A stretch of 64,000 bases of DNA from Flavobacterium phragmitis (GCF_900112575.1 NZ_FOMH01000008.1:248001-312000); one strand, 5' to 3'. Shown: positions 44,209-54,284, counted from the first letter of the stretch. The notes: a model not told the origin generated them from the sequence alone. Program-made: numbers and translations.

Positions 44209-46590
44209 CTAATTCCTATTAGTATCTTTAGCCTGTCTGATTGCTTTTGGGTCAGTCAGGTTAAAGCGATAAACAAAACTCAGGCGATATCGTGCGGCAT
44301 TGGGGATAATGTTGTTGCTAATAAAATAATCGCTTCCTGTTGTAGTGTTTTTAATCTGGCGGAGATTAAAGGCATTCGTGACATCAAAAACAATAGTCGC
44401 TTTGTCTTTGAGCAGTAGTTTGCTAAGTCCAAAATCAATCGATTGTAATGCTTTGTTGGTAGTTTGAGCATCACGTTTTGCTCCGCGAAAATTGTAACGT
44501 CCCTGAAAACTGAATTTTGAAGGTAGTTTAATTTGTGTGCTTAATCTTCCAGTCAGGTTATTACTGCTGTAATCAAGATTTCTCTCCATATAATTTCCTT
44601 TTTGCTTAAAATGATAAAAATTCATTTCAGCATTGATCTGAAGCCCTTTTAACGGATTGTACAATGTAGACAATTCGATTCCGCTCCGTATTTCGTAATC
44701 GATATTAATAGGCATTGTAAGGAAAATATCATCCTGACGAAAGGTAAAATCCTGAATATAATTTTTTTCGTATTGATAATAAACAGAAGGGTTTAAAGTA
44801 AATGTTTTCCAAGTTTTAAGAAAAGCCATTTCAAAAGCATCTGTATAAGACGGATTCAAATCGGGATTTCCAATATACTGCGCATTTAAATCTGTGACTT
44901 CATTGAAAGGGTATAAAGCATATAACGAAGGACGTCTGATACGTTTGCTGTAATTTAACTGTAAAGTCGACGCATTCAATTTATAACTCAAGTTAGCAGT
45001 TGGAAAGAGTTTATTGTAATTTTTTTGGTCATTGTAAGTATTATTTAAGTCTTTAATTGTAATGTCTGTAAACTCCGCTCTAAGTCCCAGCATATAACTA
45101 AATGCCTTCATTTTGTCGCTAAATTGCGTGTAAGCACCTGTTATGGTTTCATTGTAATTTAAGTCATTATCAATATTTTGATAAATAACCCAACTATCAT
45201 CTTGCTGTTCTTCTGCCAAATAATTGCTAGAAACTTTTCTTATTTCCGTTTTTATTCCAAATTCTAAAATCGAAACGCTGTCAATGGGCTGTATAAAATC
45301 ACTCTTAGCCAGAAAATCCCTGCTGTTTCCTATTGATTTGGTTCGTATACTAGGATAAATCAATGGATCAGGAAGTGAACGTTGTGTAGAAAGATCCCAT
45401 TTTTTATCGCTGTTCCACCAGTCGTATTGAACATCAATAGTCCATTTTTTTGCTTTTTGTTTGAAGTTTCTGGTATAATTAAATTCAAACTGACTGTAAT
45501 CACGTTTTTCTAATGATTTTCCGTGTCTTGTTAAAAGGCTGTCAGGAGTTGAACTATTCGGATTACTTCTATAATTATAAAATAAATCAGTTTTGTCATT
45601 GTCGTGTGTGCCATTCTTTAAAAACGCTGCAGTTATGGTTTGATGTTCGTTAATATAATAGTCAGCACCCAGATAAAGCAGTTTGCCATCGTCATGGCGG
45701 TCTTCATTCTGAACGCGGTCCATAAAATTAGCAGTACCATTAGTATTAGTAGATTGGTTGGTGGTATATAAGCCTTCATAATCACTTGAACGTATACTAA
45801 AATTTGAAAAAATATTGATTTTGTCTGATTTGTAATTAATACTTGGATTCAAACGGCTGTCATTCGGTGAACCCGCCATTAATCGGACTTGACCGCTGAA
45901 CCCGCTTTTTTTGTTCTTTTTCAAAATGATATTAATAATACCAGCAGAGCCTGCAGCATCATATCTTGAAGACGGATTGGTGATAACCTCAATTCGTTCA
46001 ATTTGATCGGCAGCAATTTGATCAAGTGCATTGTTTTGTGTAAGACCGGATTGTCGTCCATTAATTAATACTAAAACATTGCTGTTGCCACGAAGGCTTA
46101 TTGCTCCAGCTGGACTGACAGCAACAGATGGAACCCCATTTAAAACATCGTGAGCAGAACCATTTTGCGAGAGTACATCTTTGCCAACTTCAAAAACTTT
46201 TTTATCCAGTTTTAGGCTGATGTTGGATTTTTCGCTGGTAATTTCTACTGCTTTTAATTGTACAGCATCGGCAATTAAATCAATTGTACCGAGTTCAATT
46301 TTTGATTTGTTTGATGCGATTTCCAATGTTCTAGTATAATTTTGATAGCCAGTATAGCTTAATAAAATTGTTACGTTGCCTTTTAGATTTGCTTCCAGAT
46401 TAAAGAAACCATTATGATCAGTGATACCAGTAATGATTGTTTTTGATGCGTTATCTTGGATTGTCACCGTTACATAGGGCAATGCTTCTTTTGTGGCATT
46501 GTCCCTTACTTTACCAGAAATAATGGTTTGCTGTGCAACGCCAAAAAGCGGCATACATAAAATTAAAATACGGATTATTGACTGTTTCAT
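44209..46590 (-). CDS. TonB-dependent receptor with outer-membrane beta-barrel domain
   Basis: Protein of 793 residues from the ATG at 46590, chosen because it gives a clean signal peptide (MKQSIIRILILCMPLFGVAQQ); the frame extends 37 codons upstream with no signal-like start. Carboxypeptidase-like domain about 22-110 (ISGKVRDNATKEALPYVTV), TonB/plug region about 110-240 (VLVLINGRQSG, IERIEVITNPSSRYDAAGSAGIINIILKKN), then a PF14905-type barrel. Not a SusC: shorter, with no SusD partner. A LytTR-type operator sits 58-82 bases upstream, and the LytS/LytTR genes diverge from it. Confidence 0.92.
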   Translation of the reverse strand: MKQSIIRILILCMPLFGVAQQTIISGKVRDNATKEALPYVTVTIQDNASKTIITGITDHNGFFNLEANLKGNVTILLSYTGYQNYTRTLEIASNKSKIELGTIDLIADAVQLKAVEITSEKSNISLKLDKKVFEVGKDVLSQNGSAHDVLNGVPSVAVSPAGAISLRGNSNVLVLINGRQSGLTQNNALDQIAADQIERIEVITNPSSRYDAAGSAGIINIILKKNKKSGFSGQVRLMAGSPNDSRLNPSINYKSDKINIFSNFSIRSSDYEGLYTTNQSTNTNGTANFMDRVQNEDRHDDGKLLYLGADYYINEHQTITAAFLKNGTHDNDKTDLFYNYRSNPNSSTPDSLLTRHGKSLEKRDYSQFEFNYTRNFKQKAKKWTIDVQYDWWNSDKKWDLSTQRSLPDPLIYPSIRTKSIGNSRDFLAKSDFIQPIDSVSILEFGIKTEIRKVSSNYLAEEQQDDSWVIYQNIDNDLNYNETITGAYTQFSDKMKAFSYMLGLRAEFTDITIKDLNNTYNDQKNYNKLFPTANLSYKLNASTLQLNYSKRIRRPSLYALYPFNEVTDLNAQYIGNPDLNPSYTDAFEMAFLKTWKTFTLNPSVYYQYEKNYIQDFTFRQDDIFLTMPINIDYEIRSGIELSTLYNPLKGLQINAEMNFYHFKQKGNYMERNLDYSSNNLTGRLSTQIKLPSKFSFQGRYNFRGAKRDAQTTNKALQSIDFGLSKLLLKDKATIVFDVTNAFNLRQIKNTTTGSDYFISNNIIPNAARYRLSFVYRFNLTDPKAIRQAKDTNRN

Positions 46591-46645
46591 TTTTTGATTG
46601 ATTTTTGATTGATTTTGCAGTACAAGATTAGCCGATAAAATAAAG

Positions 46646-46672
46646 TACCGTTCCTGAAAACATGCGAACGGC
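46646..46672. promoter_or_regulatory. Inverted LytTR-like binding site
   Basis: CCGTTC (46648-46653) and GAACGG (46666-46671) are perfect inverted arms around 12 bases; each half reads TACCGTTCCTG and (other strand) GCCGTTCGCATG, close to the LytTR half-site (A/T)CCGTTN(A/G)TG. Located between the TonB receptor and the LytS/LytTR genes. Confidence 0.6.
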
Positions 46673-46727
46673 TCTATAGACTTCTCAAATGCATTTCCCA
46701 ATTCTATATTTATTTTATCTTTATCTT

Positions 46728-48374
46728 ATGTATAAATCACTGTTTTTTACCGTTTTATTTTTGTTGCTGTTCTCCTCGTGTAAACATTATAAAGAGTACA
46801 TTAAATCTGATGTAACTTATGATGTCGATTACGATCATCAGCTGTATGAAAAGAATAAAACAGATAGTTCTTCTTTTAAATTTGAAGTAGAAATTGAGAT
46901 CCTAAAACGCGAAAATGGATCTGAATCATTGGGACTTCAGATAAATGCTTTTGGTGCTTTTGATGTGTATTGGGATGGTATTTTAGTGGGAAGAAATGGT
47001 CAAATGACAAAACCAGACCGTGCTGAAGTACCTGGAACAGAAACCACCTATTATCAAATTCCTGAGAAATTATCTAACATTGGAAAACACGTTATTACTA
47101 TAATTGGTACAAGACATTATTGCCGCGATGCCGAGCGCGATATCCATGTAAAACTTAAAAGTTATTTATTGCTTCATCGTTCACCGCTTATTGTGGTTTC
47201 TTTTATGAATCTTATGGCTGGTGCTTTCCTGATTGCCGCAGTGTATTATTTCTTTCTCTACGTAAATAGCTCAAGAAAAGAATTATCGGTATTGCTTTTC
47301 GGAATAATCTGCCTTCTTTTTTTCTTTTTATTGATTTTAGAATATGTTAAGTATTATGTAATTATTCCCTATAACCAGTTTTATACCCGTTTAAAAATTA
47401 TTGGTTACCTTACCTTTGCTGTTTCAATGCTGATACCGTGGTATTTTATGCTTCAGTTTGAATTTAAAAGAAAGAGATTGTTTTTGCTTCTTTTATTCAT
47501 CACACTCGTAACAATCTATATCGTTTATTATGGTCAGTTTGATCATTCGGCGGCTTATTTTACCATTGTGGCTCGTTTTTTCTCTATTATTATTGCTATC
47601 GATGCTGTGTTTAGAAAGACTAAAGGCGGATTTATAGTTGCAACAGGTTTATTGGCAGGCGTTGCAGTCAACTATTTTATGTTTTATGATTTCGGATTGT
47701 TTATTGCTTTTACCATTTTGGTCTTATGTATGCTTTATCTGCACACCATACGCACCAAAGCTATAGAAGAAGCTCATAATGCATCATTACTGCTCTCGTC
47801 AAGATTGCAATTGGAATTGATTAAGAAAAATATTCAGCCTCATTTTCTTCGAAATACTTTGACTTCACTGATAGACTGGATAGAAGAATCGCCCAAAGAC
47901 GGTGTCGTTTTTATTCGTGCTTTGGCAGAAGAATTTGATATTATGAATGATATTGCCGAAGACACACTGATACCAATAAGGCAGGAAATTGATTTGTGCC
48001 GAAGACATTTAGATGTAATGTCTTTTCGTAAAGAAATCTGCTATGAATGGAAAGAAGAAGGAATTGAGGAAAATGAAACCATTCCGCCAGCAGTTTTTCA
48101 TACCATTATTGAAAACGGGATTACACATAGTTTTCCTCCAAAACAAGGCTGTATTGTTTTCTGTTTAAGTTTTTCCAAAGAAAAACACTTCAAACAGTAT
48201 ACATTGCTGACTTTGGCGGAAAACAGATTAACTAAAAATAACAAAACAAAAGGAACGGGTTTTAAATATATCAAAGCGAGATTAACAGAAAGTTATGGGG
48301 AAAATTGGTCTTTCGATTCTCATTCTGCAGAAAAAGGGTGGAAGACAACCATTAAAATTTTTGATAAAAAATGA
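46728..48374 (+). CDS. LytS-type membrane sensor histidine kinase
   Basis: Protein of 548 residues from the ATG at 46728; a frame-extending ATG at 46689 is less likely. The N-terminus has a lipoprotein-like end LLFSSC. A periplasmic region of about 150 residues (jelly-roll-like, FDVYWDGILVGRNG) is followed by about seven membrane helices and a His_kinase domain with IQPHFLRNTLTSLIDW (His near 372). The ATP domain keeps an IIENGITHSF N-box and a GTGFKYIKARLTE box, but the usual D/G1 box is degenerate (LAENRLTKNN). Overlaps the response regulator gene by 4 bases. Confidence 0.87.
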   Translation: MYKSLFFTVLFLLLFSSCKHYKEYIKSDVTYDVDYDHQLYEKNKTDSSSFKFEVEIEILKRENGSESLGLQINAFGAFDVYWDGILVGRNGQMTKPDRAEVPGTETTYYQIPEKLSNIGKHVITIIGTRHYCRDAERDIHVKLKSYLLLHRSPLIVVSFMNLMAGAFLIAAVYYFFLYVNSSRKELSVLLFGIICLLFFFLLILEYVKYYVIIPYNQFYTRLKIIGYLTFAVSMLIPWYFMLQFEFKRKRLFLLLLFITLVTIYIVYYGQFDHSAAYFTIVARFFSIIIAIDAVFRKTKGGFIVATGLLAGVAVNYFMFYDFGLFIAFTILVLCMLYLHTIRTKAIEEAHNASLLLSSRLQLELIKKNIQPHFLRNTLTSLIDWIEESPKDGVVFIRALAEEFDIMNDIAEDTLIPIRQEIDLCRRHLDVMSFRKEICYEWKEEGIEENETIPPAVFHTIIENGITHSFPPKQGCIVFCLSFSKEKHFKQYTLLTLAENRLTKNNKTKGTGFKYIKARLTESYGENWSFDSHSAEKGWKTTIKIFDKK

Positions 48375-49066
48375 AAATACTAATAATTGAAGACGAAGCC
48401 CGTATCGCCAAAAGAATCGAAAGAATGACTCGTGATTTCTTTGATAAAGACGTACACATTCTTCTTTCTGATTCACTGGAAACCGGATTAGATACGATTG
48501 AAAAACATTCGATTGATCTGCTTTTGTTGGACTTAAATCTAAATGGGGAAGATGGATTTGAGATTTTGCAGACATTTGTGGCTGGGCCATTTCAGACCAT
48601 TATTATTTCGGCTTATACGGATAAAGCTATTACAGCGTTCAATTATGGCGTACTCGATTTTGTACCCAAACCTTTTGATGAACATAGATTGGTTCAAGCT
48701 TTTACTCGTTATACTTCATCTGGAAAACAATCTGGTGGCGATGTTCATTTTTTGGCCGTTAGAAAAGCAAAAACATTCCGTCTTATTCCTATTAATGAAA
48801 TCCGATACATTAAAGGAGCTGGAATTTATACTGAATTACATTTATCAAATAATAAAATAGAATTACACGATAAATCGCTGGAAGCATTAGAAAAACTGCT
48901 TCCCGAAGCCTTTGAAAGAATTCATAAATCCTACATTCTCTGCTGGGAACAGATTGAAAAAATTGTTGTAGAAACAGGAGGAAAGTATAGTATGCAATTA
49001 AAAAACGGAGAGTTATTGCCTATTGGACGGTCCAAGTATAAAGAAATAAAAAATAGGCTATTATAG
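48371..49066 (+). CDS. LytTR-family response regulator
   Basis: Protein of 231 residues: receiver domain about 1-120 with acidic pocket IIEDEARI, phosphoacceptor Asp54 in LLLDLNLNGEDG and Lys in FVPKPFD; LytTR DNA-binding domain about 130-231 (FLAVRKAKTFRLIPINEIRYI, ALEKLLPEAFERIHKSYILCW, LLPIGRSKYKEIKNRL). Translationally coupled to the sensor gene. The inverted LytTR-like site upstream of the divergent TonB receptor is its most likely target. Confidence 0.95.
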   Translation: MKILIIEDEARIAKRIERMTRDFFDKDVHILLSDSLETGLDTIEKHSIDLLLLDLNLNGEDGFEILQTFVAGPFQTIIISAYTDKAITAFNYGVLDFVPKPFDEHRLVQAFTRYTSSGKQSGGDVHFLAVRKAKTFRLIPINEIRYIKGAGIYTELHLSNNKIELHDKSLEALEKLLPEAFERIHKSYILCWEQIEKIVVETGGKYSMQLKNGELLPIGRSKYKEIKNRLL

Positions 49067-49232
49067 CAGTATTAAAATCAAAGTTTGTATTAAAACCAGA
49101 CAAAATCCTGTTATGGTCATGAAAAAAGAAAATTAATTAACGGGCAAAAAAATAATAATTAATTAACGCAACAAAGTTTCATTAATTAATAAAAAGTATA
49201 TTAATTTACAAGATATTCAAAATAGTCAATTC

Positions 49233-50636
49233 ATGAACAGACGTAAATTTTTAAGAGGCACCACAGTACTAACAGGACTTTTTACAATTAGTCCTTCAGT
49301 TATTTTTTCCAATGATTTAGAAGCAGTTGCTAAAAAAGGCAAAAAAGCAAAAAACATAATCTTTCTGATAAGTGACGGAATGAGTTCAGGAACGCTTCAG
49401 ATGGCGAATCTATATTCTAAGAACATTTTAGGAAAAAATGGAAACTGGATGAATCTGTATGCCGAAAATAAAGTTTCCAGAGCTTTGATGGATACTGCAT
49501 CGGCAAGTTCAGCTGTAACCGATTCAGCGGCTGCGAGTTCTTCTTTTGGTGGCGGACACAGAGTTAAAAACGGTGTGTTGAATATTGGACCAAATGGTGA
49601 AAAATACCTTCCGATATGGCAGAAATTCAAAAATGCAGGTAAAAAAGCGGGCTGTGTTACTACCGTGACGATAACACATGCTACTCCGGCTGGTTTCTGT
49701 GTTAATTCAGACAGCAGAAATGCCGAAAATGAAATTGCAGAAATGTACGCCGATCTGGGATTGGATGTTATGATGGGAGGCGGTGATGAATTTTTTAATG
49801 CTTCAAAAAGAGAAGACAAAAAAGACATTTATAAAATGTATGAGCAGAAAGGCTATCAGGTTTTAAAGGAAAAATCAGATTTGGAAAACATTAAAAAAGG
49901 GCAGAGAACGCTAGGCGTTTTTAATTCAGGCGCACTTCCATACACTATAGATCGAAACAATATCGCTGAATTACAAAATACACCAACTCTGGCAGAAATG
50001 AGTGCTGTGGCAATCAATCAGATGAAAGATAACGAAAATGGTTTTGTTTTATTGATTGAAGGAGGAAAGGTTGACTGGGCAGCACATGCCAATGATATTG
50101 CGGCTTTAATTCACGATCAGTTGGCTTTTGATGAAGCGGTAAAAACAGCTATTGATTTTGCAGAAAAAGATAAGGAGACTTTAGTGATCATCACAACCGA
50201 TCACGGTAATGCAAATCCGGGACTTATATACGGAAAAGAAGCAGTAGAAAATTTCAACAGCATTGCCAATTACAAATACACAAACGAATATATATTAAAC
50301 GCGATTCATGCCGATTTTAATCTGCAGCAAATTAAGGACTTGATCTACCAAACCAATAAAATCAGTCTTACCGATGAAGAAGCCAAACATTTATTAAGCT
50401 TTTATTCTGGGCTTGAAAAACAGGAAACAGGGCTTTACAATTATAAAAAACTGCCTTTTAAAGCCTATTCTGAAATTCAGAAAAAGCACAATAATGTGGG
50501 GTGGATCAGTATGGATCATTCAGGAGATTATGTAGAACTGGCAATGTATGGACCAGGAAGTGAAATGCTGAAGCCGTTTGTGCAAAACATAGAACTACAT
50601 AATTTAATGCTTAAAGCCGCCGCAGTTATAGCTTAA
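49233..50636 (+). CDS. Alkaline phosphatase, Tat-exported
   Basis: Metal-dependent phosphomonoesterase of 467 residues. The N-terminus NRRKFLRG plus a hydrophobic segment is a Tat signal. Motifs: FLISDGMSSGTLQMA (metal-binding Asp), SAVTDSAAASSSFGGG with nucleophile Ser in TDSAA, VTITHATPAGF, LLIEGGKVDWAAHAND, VIITTDHGNANPG and a C-terminal ISMDHSGDYVELAMYGPG (metal His). Liberates phosphate in the periplasm. No pho-type neighbours. Confidence 0.93.
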   Translation: MNRRKFLRGTTVLTGLFTISPSVIFSNDLEAVAKKGKKAKNIIFLISDGMSSGTLQMANLYSKNILGKNGNWMNLYAENKVSRALMDTASASSAVTDSAAASSSFGGGHRVKNGVLNIGPNGEKYLPIWQKFKNAGKKAGCVTTVTITHATPAGFCVNSDSRNAENEIAEMYADLGLDVMMGGGDEFFNASKREDKKDIYKMYEQKGYQVLKEKSDLENIKKGQRTLGVFNSGALPYTIDRNNIAELQNTPTLAEMSAVAINQMKDNENGFVLLIEGGKVDWAAHANDIAALIHDQLAFDEAVKTAIDFAEKDKETLVIITTDHGNANPGLIYGKEAVENFNSIANYKYTNEYILNAIHADFNLQQIKDLIYQTNKISLTDEEAKHLLSFYSGLEKQETGLYNYKKLPFKAYSEIQKKHNNVGWISMDHSGDYVELAMYGPGSEMLKPFVQNIELHNLMLKAAAVIA

Positions 50637-50637
50637 T

Positions 50638-50763
50638 AACGATGTATTTGAGGGAGAAATATTCTGTAAAAAAATTGAAAAGTTTAATTTGGAACAGGCT
50701 AACGAAGTATATGATAGAATGCGTAATGGACAAATTAAAGGAAGAGCTGTTCTGGTTCCATAA
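50638..50763 (+). pseudogene. C-terminal remnant of a zinc alcohol dehydrogenase-like gene
   Basis: The open frame ending at the TAA at 50761 reads FNLEQANEVYDRMRNGQIKG then RAVLVP, which matches the C-terminus of MDR-type alcohol dehydrogenases (LEEANEAYDRM...GR.V). There is no start codon or upstream part: the frame stops right after the alkaline phosphatase gene. It looks like the tail of a gene whose 5' part was deleted, joined to the phosphatase gene. Confidence 0.7.
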
Positions 50764-50794
50764 AGGATAAATCAAATTATTATAAATAGTATAG

Positions 50795-50824
50795 AAGGCG
50801 TCATTAAAAATGACGTCTTTTTTC
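50795..50824 (+). terminator. Terminator after the alcohol dehydrogenase remnant
   Basis: Stem AAGGCGTCATT/AATGACGTCTT (11 pairs, one G-T), short A loop and six T. Confidence 0.8.
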
Positions 50825-50959
50825 TTCCTGATTTTTAAGGTTTATAATGCTGCTGTTTTTCAAAGGACCAATTAAAATTTAATTCAAAAATGTTGTACAT
50901 TTATATAAGTTCTATTGTGTTTTTTTTCATAAATAAATTATTCTATCTATAGCATAAGT

Positions 50960-53587
50960 ATGAAAATAGTAGCCGTTTCCAAAAGGTTTTGGAGTTCTTT
51001 TAAAGAAAGAAAAGGAATTTCTTTTTTACGTGAAAATGATAAAATTATCAGACAGTTTATACTCACCATTTTTTTTATAGGAATTGGAATCTGGTTTATC
51101 AAACATGAAAATTCAGAATTAAAAGAAGTAAATAATGTATTGGCAGACGCCAAAAGTTTCTGGGTTGCATGCGGTATTGCACTTGCAGCTTTTTATATTG
51201 TGCTTCAGGCATTAATGTATTTTGCTTCTTTTAAAGCAGTTCAAAGCGAAATTTCCTTTAAACAGGCCGTTATTCTGTTTCTTAAACGAAATTTCGTTAG
51301 TGTTTTTCTGCCTGCAGGAGGCATTTCTTCTCTAGCATTTTTTACCAAACCTATTGAAAAGAGTGGTGTTAAACCTATTCAAATTCATTTTGCTTCTCTG
51401 ATATATGGTTTTGTAGGGATTCTTTCTGTGATTATTGTAGCCATTCCAGCTTTGATTTATTCTTTATTTCAGGGAACTGTTGGGTCTGGAGAATGGTGCG
51501 CTTTTGCAGCAATTGTAGGATTAAGCATTCTTGTTTTCTTTATTTACAATTCGATTATCAAGAAAGGAGCAATTTATCGTTTGATATTAAAATTTTCTCC
51601 TTCGGCAGAAATATTTATTGATGATTTCAGAAACAACAAAATAATTAAAAGGAAGTTCCTGCAGGTTGTTTTTTATTCTGTGCTTATTGAGTTTGTTGGA
51701 ATTGCGCATTTGTACGTGGCCATGATTGCCTTGGGATTTGCTCCTTCATTGGCGGCGGCCGCAATGGGATATATTATTTCAGTTATATTTTTGATTGTTT
51801 CTCCTTTTCTTCGAGGACTTGGAGCCATCGAAATTTCAATGAGCTTTATACTTATTCAATATGGATTTGAAAATGTTAATGCTATAGCGATTACTTTTTT
51901 GTATCGTTTTTTTGAGTTTTGGATTCCATTATTGGCAGGAGCATCACTTTTTCTTTTTAGTGCAAACAAACTATTGATGCGAGTTGTGCCTTCTTTTCTG
52001 CTTTTCATTTTAGGATTAATCAATATAGTGTCGGTGTTGACTCCAGCAATTTCAGAACGTTTGCATGTTTTAGAAAATGTTATTCCGATTTCGGCTATTA
52101 AAGTTTCAAATTATTTTGTGATAACTGCTGGTTTATTTATGCTTGTAAATGCCGCTTTTATGCTCAAAGGATTGCGTACTGCATGGTGGTTTGCAGTTTT
52201 CTTGACTGGAATTTCTATTATTGGAAATCTTACTAAAGCAATTGATTATGAAGAAGCTTCAATTGCCTTGTTGGTCCTTCTTACTTTGATTTTTACACGA
52301 AAAGAATATTATATAAAGAGCAATTCACATTTGCAGAGTATAGGCTTAAAAACGGTTTTAATCAGCATTGTAGCGGTGTTGGTATACAGTATTTTAGGGT
52401 TTTATTTTCTGGATAAAAAACATTTTAATATCGATTTTAACTGGCTTGAATCGATTCGATACGGACTGCAGAATTATTTTTTAATCGGAAGTTCTGATTT
52501 AGTGCCTTTAGATCGTTTTGCGAAACGCTTTTTACTTTCTATAAACATATGCGGATTTCTGTCATTAGGATTTTTGATTTTTGCTTTAATACGACCTTAT
52601 ACAGTCAAAAAACAAATGATAGAAGATGATTTTGTGACGGCTGATGAACTTGTAAAAAAGTACGGCAATTCTGCTTTGGATTATTTTAAAACCTATGATG
52701 ATAAAGTCATTTTTATTACTGCAGATAAGAAATCTTTTTTGGCCTATCGCGTAACCGATAATTTTGCTGTTGTTTTAGAGAATCCTGTTGCCGCGTCTGA
52801 TACTGAGATGAAACAATGTATTATAGAATTTGATGCTTATTGTTACGAAAACGGATTAAGAAGCCTTTATTATCGAGTTCCGCAAGAAAGTCTGCCTTTG
52901 TTTCATTCACTGCATAAAAAGAGTTTGTTTATAGGTCAGGAAGGAGTAGTTGATCTTAATACATTTAGTTTAGAAGGCGGCGCTAAGAAATCACTTCGTA
53001 ACGCCATAAGCAAAGTAAAAGAAAAAGGATTTACGGCCACAATTCATAATGCGCCAGTTAAGGATGGATTGTTGCAGAAAATAAAAGCAGTAAGCGATGA
53101 ATGGCTTGTTAATACGGGAAGAAGCGAAATCATTTTTTCGCAAGGAAGATTTGATTGGGAAGAACTCAAACAACAGACCATTATCACAGTCGAAAGTGCC
53201 GAAGAAAAGATTGTCGCTTTTATAAATGTAATTCCGGATTATGCCAATGGTGAAGGCACTTACGATTTGATCAGAAAAACAAATGATGCGCCCAATGGTA
53301 TTATGGATTTTATTCTTTTGGAACTTTTTACATATTTGAAATCTCAGGCCTGTACCTCAGTAAATTTAGGACTGGCAGCGATGAGCGGAATACAAGAGGC
53401 AGAAACTTTTCCAGAAAAATCGATGAAGTTTGCTTACGAACGAATTAAATTCTTTTCGCATTATAAAGGCCTTAGAGATTTTAAGGAAAAATTTTCTCCA
53501 ATATGGTACAATAAATATTTAGTGTATTCTCATGATTATGATCTGCTTCAGGCTCCATTAGTTTTAAATAAAGTAGTTAAATCATAA
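50960..53587 (+). CDS. mprF: Phosphatidylglycerol lysyltransferase/flippase MprF
   Basis: Bifunctional membrane protein of 875 residues, the usual MprF length. The N-terminal about 580 residues form many membrane helices (UPF0104 flippase part, e.g. VFLPAGGISSLAFFTKP and SPFLRGLGAIEISMSFIL). The C-terminal cytoplasmic DUF2156 domain (about 590-860) transfers an amino acid from aminoacyl-tRNA to phosphatidylglycerol: YDLIRKTNDAPNGIMDFILL, NLGLAAMSGIQ, GLRDFKEKFSPIWYNKYLVY. It gives positive charge to the membrane and resistance to cationic peptides. Next genes: DUF998 protein and an AcvB/VirJ-like hydrolase. Confidence 0.92.
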   Translation: MKIVAVSKRFWSSFKERKGISFLRENDKIIRQFILTIFFIGIGIWFIKHENSELKEVNNVLADAKSFWVACGIALAAFYIVLQALMYFASFKAVQSEISFKQAVILFLKRNFVSVFLPAGGISSLAFFTKPIEKSGVKPIQIHFASLIYGFVGILSVIIVAIPALIYSLFQGTVGSGEWCAFAAIVGLSILVFFIYNSIIKKGAIYRLILKFSPSAEIFIDDFRNNKIIKRKFLQVVFYSVLIEFVGIAHLYVAMIALGFAPSLAAAAMGYIISVIFLIVSPFLRGLGAIEISMSFILIQYGFENVNAIAITFLYRFFEFWIPLLAGASLFLFSANKLLMRVVPSFLLFILGLINIVSVLTPAISERLHVLENVIPISAIKVSNYFVITAGLFMLVNAAFMLKGLRTAWWFAVFLTGISIIGNLTKAIDYEEASIALLVLLTLIFTRKEYYIKSNSHLQSIGLKTVLISIVAVLVYSILGFYFLDKKHFNIDFNWLESIRYGLQNYFLIGSSDLVPLDRFAKRFLLSINICGFLSLGFLIFALIRPYTVKKQMIEDDFVTADELVKKYGNSALDYFKTYDDKVIFITADKKSFLAYRVTDNFAVVLENPVAASDTEMKQCIIEFDAYCYENGLRSLYYRVPQESLPLFHSLHKKSLFIGQEGVVDLNTFSLEGGAKKSLRNAISKVKEKGFTATIHNAPVKDGLLQKIKAVSDEWLVNTGRSEIIFSQGRFDWEELKQQTIITVESAEEKIVAFINVIPDYANGEGTYDLIRKTNDAPNGIMDFILLELFTYLKSQACTSVNLGLAAMSGIQEAETFPEKSMKFAYERIKFFSHYKGLRDFKEKFSPIWYNKYLVYSHDYDLLQAPLVLNKVVKS

Positions 53588-53604
53588 TTACAAACTACAG
53601 ATAT

Positions 53605-54258
53605 ATGAATACAAAGCAGTCAAATTGGATTAAAATAGCGGCTTTATTTTGTATTATAGTTTGCATTGCTGATTTTATTGTATTGTTTGTATTAGGAAAC
53701 TACTATCCGGGATACAGTCATTTAAGAAATACAATGAGTTCTTTGGGAGCTTCGGTAAGTCCTGTATCAGCGATACTTTCTACATGGTGGATAGGTATTG
53801 GAATTGTATTTGTTTTTTTCGGATTTCAGTTTAGAAAAGCTTTTGACAGTAATGCTAAAAATGTAAAAATTGCTTCAGGGTTAATTATGTTGTATGGATT
53901 GGGAGAAGGAATAGGTTCTGGTATTTTTAAAGCCGATAGAATAGCAGGAAAAATGACCAGTTCCTTTGTAATGCATGATCTTGCAGGTGGAATTGGTCTT
54001 ATAGCAGCATTGCTTTTACCGTTGTTTATGAACAAAGTAATCTCAAAAAAAGAGAATCCGTTTTTTTATAGATTGTCATGGATTGTTTTTGTTTTTGGAA
54101 TCATAACCATGCTGTTGTTCACTATTCGTTTTTCTTCAGATGAAACCAATCTTATTATACATTTTAAAGGATTGTGGCAGCGATTGTTTCTGTTGAATCT
54201 CTATGTTTATTTTACTGCAATTTCCATCATAATGTATCATAAGAAAAGTATAGTTTAA
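53605..54258 (+). CDS. DUF998 multi-pass membrane protein
   Basis: Protein of 217 residues with about six membrane helices. The YPGYSHLRNTMSSLGA motif after the first helix is the DUF998 signature (often YP.....SxLG); later segments include GLGEGIGSGIFKAD and MHDLAGGIGLIAALLLPL. Function unknown. It starts 17 bases after mprF and ends 26 bases before the AcvB/VirJ-like gene, so it is in the middle of a lipid-modification operon and may help transport or organise the lipid. Confidence 0.88.
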   Translation: MNTKQSNWIKIAALFCIIVCIADFIVLFVLGNYYPGYSHLRNTMSSLGASVSPVSAILSTWWIGIGIVFVFFGFQFRKAFDSNAKNVKIASGLIMLYGLGEGIGSGIFKADRIAGKMTSSFVMHDLAGGIGLIAALLLPLFMNKVISKKENPFFYRLSWIVFVFGIITMLLFTIRFSSDETNLIIHFKGLWQRLFLLNLYVYFTAISIIMYHKKSIV

Positions 54259-54284
54259 TTTCATAATGCTAAAAAGTTATTAAG

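Larger units (their letters stand above)
50637..50959. other. Intergenic region with a gene remnant
   Basis: 323 bases between alkaline phosphatase and mprF. It holds the 3' remnant of an alcohol dehydrogenase-like gene and a terminator; the last 130 bases should carry the mprF promoter, not clearly seen. Confidence 0.6.

Noticed and set aside
49397..49828. 143-codon minus-strand frame inside alkaline phosphatase
   Set aside because: Antisense shadow of a gene with all catalytic motifs on the plus strand.
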